DNA of 64,000 bases. Source: Tamarix chinensis (taxonomy: Eukaryota; Streptophyta; Magnoliopsida; Caryophyllales; Tamaricaceae). Position 1 is the first letter of the stretch, and every line of letters begins with the position of its first letter. Position numbers and translations under genes: made by a program. The notes beneath the pieces were generated by a model. The model worked only from the letters and a program-made list of their open reading frames with translations, searched no databases and was not told where the DNA came from. Below are positions 59,079-64,000 of this stretch, in pieces. Location: the NCBI GenBank assembly GCA_030549775.1, contig CM060175.1:930564-994563 (forward strand). The letters run 5' to 3'.

Positions 59079-60599
59079 TGAAATACCCCAAAATCCTAAT
59101 TTTAAGAATTTTAGCTAATTAAGGATTTATTATGAAAATTAATTAATTAAATTATTTTTATAAAAATAAAAGGGAATTAATTAGGGCTAATCAAGAACAA
59201 AATAATAAATGTTTTAATTAGGAAAATTTTGGGTGATTTGCTAATTAAAATGAAATTTAGGAGAAAAAAGCTTTTAAAAACCTTAAATTATCCTAAAAAG
59301 GGAAATTAAATAGTATTTTATTTAACTATTATTATTTTTAAATATCCCAAAATACAAAATATTTCAAATAACCCAACCTACCTATTTTTCTTTTTTCCTT
59401 TTTCCTTTTTTCCTTTTCTTTCTTTCTTTTCTTTCCTTTTTCATTCTTTTTCCTTCTTCATCTTTTCTTATTTTTTCTTCCTTACCCTCGACCTGGGCTA
59501 CCTCATGGCCCAAATCTCTCATTTCCTTTTTCTCCTTCGGCATGGCCCATTGCGCTACATTTTGCCTCCATTTTTAACCCCTGTTGCCAGGCCGATTTTC
59601 TTTTTTTTTTCATTCTTTTATTTTTCTCCCCGACTGCCCGGTCTTCACGCACACCCCCTTCTCCTTCTTTTTCCTTCTTCCCTCCCCCGTCGACCTGCAA
59701 TAGCATCAAAGATATCGTTGCCGGCCATGCCCGATTTGACGGGCCATTTTCGCCCTCTCTTCCCTACTGATTCGTTGACCACTTCGACCCAACCACACTT
59801 CCCCTCTTCTCGCACGATCTCCTCTCTTCCTTGGTCAATTATAGGCCACAAAATAGACGTGTGCCAACCTGCCGTCGTTAGGCGGTGCCCTCACCTACCT
59901 ACCCTATTCTCCCATCTTTCCTTCAACCTTATCTCCTCCTCTAGCATATAAATACCCCCTTACCAACCCTAAACTCAAGCTTTTTTTCGCAGCCTAGAAA
60001 ATTTTCCTCATGCGCCACCGCCCTTACAGACATTAGTCCCGTTGTCGTCATCCAATGCCATCATTCAAAACACCCTCAGAAAGACTCCCTGCATCACCCT
60101 CTAACTAACTACACATCCCTCCTCCCTCGATTTTCCTTACATGAGCCACCCCGGCCGTGCAAAGTCACCATCTTGATCAACTATTCCTTCCACTTCCACC
60201 GCCCTTTAGAACCTTATTAGCCATCACTCCCGCCATAACCACCGCCTCCTACACCTCCTAAACTACTCTGTACACTTCCCTCTACCCCTACCCTTCTTTT
60301 TCCTTTCCTCCCTCTCCTCCTCCCTTTCTCCCTTTCCTCCACTCTCGGCCTCCACAACTGCCACTGTGCACTGCCACCTTTGGTTGTGCCATCACCTTCA
60401 TTCCACTCCTCTCCATCTAGGAAACCATCAACACCCTAACTTCCACTCTCTTTCTCCCTCTCATTTCCCCCACACTCAACTCTCTCTCTTTTCTTCTCTT
60501 TTTCTTGCCGCCGCTATGCACCACCGCTAGTGCCGCCTGTCACCACCAACCCAAGGTGGTACCCTAAACCCTTTCAATCCTTAAACCCTAATTAAATAA

Positions 60600-60874
60600 G
60601 CTTTATTTATTTTAATTTTATTATATTAGTATTATTATCATTATTTATTATTATTATTATTATTATCATTATTATTAATATTAATGCTATTATTATTATT
60701 ATTATTATTATTTCTATATAGGGCCGAGACCCTATTATGTCACTATTTCGATTATCTTTGTTGTTATTATGAATATTATTATTATTATTATTGTTATTAC
60801 TACTACTACTACTACTACTACTAGTACAATGTAGGGTCAAAACCCTACTTTACATTATTTTTGATTAATACCAT

Positions 60875-60930
<56 letters not shown>

Positions 60931-60988
60931 TTATTATCACTTCTGTGATGGGTCGAAGCCCTTATTTCACAATTATTTCAAATTATAC

Positions 60989-61045
<57 letters not shown>

Positions 61046-61080
61046 GTATCATTATTATTATTAGGGTAAAATCTTTAGAC
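60600..61080 (+). repeat. 114-bp tandem repeat with embedded ATT/ACT microsatellites
   Basis: GGGCCGAGACCCTATTATG (60721), GGGTCAAAACCCTACTTTAC (60834), GGGTCGAAGCCCTTATTTCAC (60950) and GGGTAAAATCTTTAGACC (61064) are spaced 113, 116 and 114 bases. Between them run long ATT, ACT or mixed trinucleotide repeats. Open frames of poly-Thr, poly-Ile or poly-Asn here are trivial. Confidence 0.88.
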
Positions 61081-61734
61081 CTTACATTATCATCTTTTCC
61101 AATATTACTATTATTACTTTAATCTTTAGTAAAATTAGTATTTCGTTAGTGCTACTACTACTATTATATTATTATTTTATCTATAACTTTAATCTTAGAA
61201 TAAAATAAGAAATATTAGTATTTTCGTAGGAGGGAACCTAATCCTTAGTTTTTTCCTCTTATAGATGAAATCAGTCAAAATCCTAAGGAGGCATAGGAGC
61301 ATGCTCTAAGACCGATGTCGTACTAAGTAAGGGTGCAGCTAAGGCCTTATGTATGTAATGTGTTTTGTATGCCTTGTATGCCTTGTGTCATGATATGTTA
61401 TATATCTTATGCTTATCGTTATAAATATTTTATGTGTAGTGGGGTTTGGAGTTGAGGTATGCTTATGTGCCTGCTTATTGTATATGTTGATATGTATATG
61501 TGGTGAAATGTGGTGAAATATGGTGTAATGTGATGTGGCCCTTTAAGACATGCATGTGAGGATGTTTAATGTAGTCTTGTGGGGTGGAAATATGAAAAAG
61601 AAAAATAGGAGAGTGACATGACTACAAGGATGTAAGTTGGCTAACATAGGTGGAATTAACGTAAGTGTTCCATGGTCCATGAGTGGATGAATAAAAAGGG
61701 GATTTTAAATAAAATAAAAGAGTGGAAGAATCCA

Positions 61735-61925
61735 GGGTTTTGCATGAAAGAATCTATGGTCGTGTGTGAGAGAATATAGGATTTTACATGGGAGAATATA
61801 TAGATTTGCATGGGAGATTCTAAGGTTTTGCATGGGAAAATCTAGGGTTTGTAAGGGAGCTTTAGGGTTTTGCATGAAAAATTTCGAAGGGTTGCATGGG
61901 ATATATAAAGTCTGCATGGGGGTGA
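61735..61925 (+). repeat. About 25-bp minisatellite
   Basis: Eight or so units of a phrase like AGGGTTTTGCATGGGAGAATCT occur with 20-28-base spacing and considerable drift. Confidence 0.75.
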
Positions 61926-62659
61926 ATTTTAAGTGTGAAAATTTGATTTGAGGTGTGAGGAAGGTAATGGAAGAGTTTTTTGGGTGATTGGGAGCTTTGG
62001 GTGAAAAATAGTACGTGTGACAAAATAAGGATGCATAGGAAACCAAGCTAGGGTTTGGGAGGAAACCTTAATTTGAGAAGGTGGTAAAAAGGAAAAATAA
62101 ATGAGAGTGAGGGGACTATGAGATGAGTATGGAAGATCATCATGTGAGGGATGAGCATGAGCATCATGGAAAAATCATAGTGGAAAGTGATAAATGGAGA
62201 GGTGACATGAGGAAGTGAGGATGTTAGGGTTTGGCGTGGCTACCTAGGGTTTCATGGTTATACGTGTACTTGGTGAGTAAAGTAATTTGATGAGGGTTGA
62301 ACCAAATGGTTATGATGTGTGGGGTGTTAAAATATTTTGGGTTGTGTGAGGTGGAGAAGGATGGGCCACATAGGCCCAAATTAGGGTTTCTGAATAAAAC
62401 CCTAGAGTGAGGTTGTGAGTGGACTTGCAGGTGTATGGTAGTGGGCCTTAACCCGTACACATAAGAGTTGGGCCTCTAGTGTGAGTTAGGGTAAGGAGGA
62501 AAGGATGTGGAACAAGCCAGGAGGTGCGTGAGTCTCATGATATGGGACGGATCCGTTGGAGGGTAAGCGTAGAGAGAATTAGTTATACATGTCTAGGGTG
62601 AACATTTTGAATAAGACGTTGTAAGATATTAATCATTTAAACTGGAAGATTATTGATCC

Positions 62660-63015
62660 GGCCTAAACCGATCCACTGGTAAGTAATAGTGGCTAGGGCT
62701 TTCGCCTTATATGTGACCGATCCACCGGCTATAATAGTGGTTAGGGCTTTCGCCCTATATGTAACCGATCTACTGCCTATAATAGTGGTTAGGTGCATAT
62801 TGCTCTATATCTGACCGCTTTACTATCTAGAATAGTGGGGGATCCCAAGTTCAATAAACCAAACCCTGAAGTTGCTAAGACACGTAAAAGATACTAAGTA
62901 CTTACAGTGGAATACCATGCAAGCAGGTCTAGATCGATCCACCGATAATAATAGTGGTTAAGAGCTTTATGCCTTATATGTTTTTAGCCCACCAACTAAA
63001 ATAGTGGGGTTCCCT
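62660..63015 (+). repeat. 48-bp minisatellite in LTR
   Basis: The unit CCGATCCACCGGCTATAATA, then GTGGTTAGGGCTTTCGCC, then CTATATGTAA (48 bases) occurs about four times at 62665-62850, and a partial array at 62935-63010. It lies 0.66-1.0 kb before the LTR's 3' end. Confidence 0.82.
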
Positions 63016-63679
63016 TACTCGCATGGATTGATAAAAAGTATAGTGTGAATTGAGTAGTGATCAGAGATTAAAGAATTAATTTATCCGAATTATAATTGGA
63101 CCTTTATTTATTTATTTATTATTTGAATGATTGTAAGTTGTTATGTTATCATGTTGAATCATGTGCTTTTATGTATTGGCTTTAGTGCATGGTTACCTTA
63201 CTCAGTAAGTAGCGTACTGACCACTCGTTTCATGGGTGCTGCTCATTCCCACGAGCAGAAGGCCCTTCTAACTTTTTACAATTGGGTGATACTTATTTCG
63301 ATGCCTTCGATGTTCATGAGGCATCAAGCAGGGCTGAGTTCTGAGTTCGAACTCGGCAAGAAGATCGAGAGTGGCGTGGCCAGATTTTCCTTATATGAAT
63401 TTCTAATTTATGTTTTGAGTTTTCTAAATTTATCTTTTACCATTTGTAAACTTGTTTCATCTTAAGGAACTTCAACTATGTATGTTGGTTTATAACTCTT
63501 TGACTTCGCACTCTAAATTCTATTTTATAATCAATTAATACGAAATTGAATCCTTGTTTATTTTTGATTTATATTGATCATTAAATTTCTAAGTGTGGCA
63601 GTATCATTCTCAAAATTCACATGTTCTAATTTATTGCTTCCGTTTTGAAAAAAAAGAAGTAAATTTTGGGGTATTACAT

Positions 63680-63715
63680 TTAGGGTTTAGGGTTTAGGAT
63701 TTGTAGAGTTTATGG
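63680..63715 (+). repeat. Remainder of the second telomere-repeat array
   Basis: TTTAGGGTTTAGGGTTTAGG followed by ATTTGTAGAGTTTATGG. The closing phrase matches that ending the first array (55640-55660). Confidence 0.9.
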
Positions 63716-64000
63716 TTTTTAAGGTTTGGATATTTTATTTGGATATAGTTTTGGGTTAATTTTTTGGTTAGGTATTAATAAAATCTTGAATGTTGATTAA
63801 ATTTTGATCTAATGGATGAAATTGGTTCTTATACTTATATCTTAATGGGAGTTTGTATGTAACCCTCCCCTATATATCATAACATGAAAACCCACAAGTA
63901 TCCATACTTTTGAAAGTTACTTAATATCAAGATATTTTCTTTTGTTAAAGAAAACAAAAATAATGAGTATTTTTTTAAATCAGACTTTCTATTTATCAAT
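63716..64000. other. AT-rich sequence, nothing recognised
   Basis: A few more GTTTGG-type words are seen to about 63735, then plain AT-rich DNA to the window end. Confidence 0.5.

Larger units (their letters stand above)
59079..63679 (+). mobile_element. Solo LTR, 4.6 kb, inserted in telomere-repeat array
   Basis: The left end is TGAAATACCCCAAAATCC and the right end AAATTTTGGGGTATTACA: mirrored TG...CA termini, with the outer 16 bases complementary apart from one mismatch. TTTAG flanks both sides (59074-59078 and 63680-63684), and the array continues across. The family box CCTTACTCAGTAAGTAGC is at about 63195, followed by CCCACGAGCAGAAGGCCC, as in other members. It contains a pyrimidine-rich block (59380-60560), a 114-bp repeat with microsatellites, a 25-bp minisatellite and a 48-bp minisatellite. 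No internal coding region is present. The duplication could match by chance in a TTTAGGG array, but the ends are independent evidence. Confidence 0.85.

Noticed and set aside
59505..59951. 148-residue plus-strand open frame and overlapping minus-strand frames
   Set aside because: It lies in the pyrimidine-rich block of a solo LTR; composition alone keeps it open and no homology was recognised.
60607..61064. Poly-Ser/Asn and poly-Thr/Ile open frames
   Set aside because: Direct translation of ATT/ACT microsatellites.
62660..63015. CRISPR-like array because of 48-bp spaced repeats
   Set aside because: Units are contiguous with no unique spacers, drift freely, and the context is a plant LTR.

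Overview
The window looks like a stretch of flowering-plant nuclear chromosome. The base composition is strongly AT-rich. There is almost no intact coding sequence. Several arrays of the plant telomere heptamer TTTAGGG are present, together with a FAR1/MULE-type gene and layer upon layer of plant LTR retrotransposons, MITEs and a LINE. I saw nothing bacterial, organellar or viral, no rRNA or tRNA gene and no CRISPR array. The species cannot be named from the sequence.

Layout. 1-3452: the 3' end of a copia-type (SIRE-like) retrotransposon and its long 3' LTR, lying in the remains of a long gypsy-type LTR. 3453-8755: a long minus-strand solo LTR holding a second, smaller copia-type LTR. 8756-31405: two decayed Ty3/gypsy elements of the Tat lineage in opposite orientation. 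The left one (minus) keeps gag, RT, two RNase H blocks, integrase and a 3' antisense ORF. The right one (plus) keeps integrase and the antisense ORF. Long solo LTRs (16242-20947, 26485-30157) and a hAT MITE (30828-31299) have been inserted into them. 31411-44000: more nested solo LTRs, plus two nested hAT-type elements. 44100-53831: the most gene-like part, a candidate four-exon minus-strand gene of unknown function whose about 7 kb intron holds an antisense L1-type LINE remnant with MITEs. 54000-59078: a pyrimidine-rich region, a degenerate telomere-repeat array, a FAR1-RELATED SEQUENCE/MULE pseudogene and a second telomere-repeat array. 59079-63679: a 4.6 kb solo LTR inserted inside that second array, followed by the rest of the array.

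The dominant theme is one family of very long LTRs (about 3.3-5.3 kb, ends TGTAACACC...GGTGTTACA) present at least nine times, none with a recognised internal region. Target-site duplications read from the sequence prove several insertions: CCTAA, TTAAT and TTTAG for LTRs, and CTTTAGCC, CTACAGAT and near-matches for hAT elements. They let the nesting order be reconstructed. Each long LTR carries a different tandem repeat at about the same place, 0.5-1.1 kb before its 3' end. Copia-type and gypsy-type LTRs share a scattered palindromic motif around CCAATCGATTGG. These two patterns are the least explained structure in the window.
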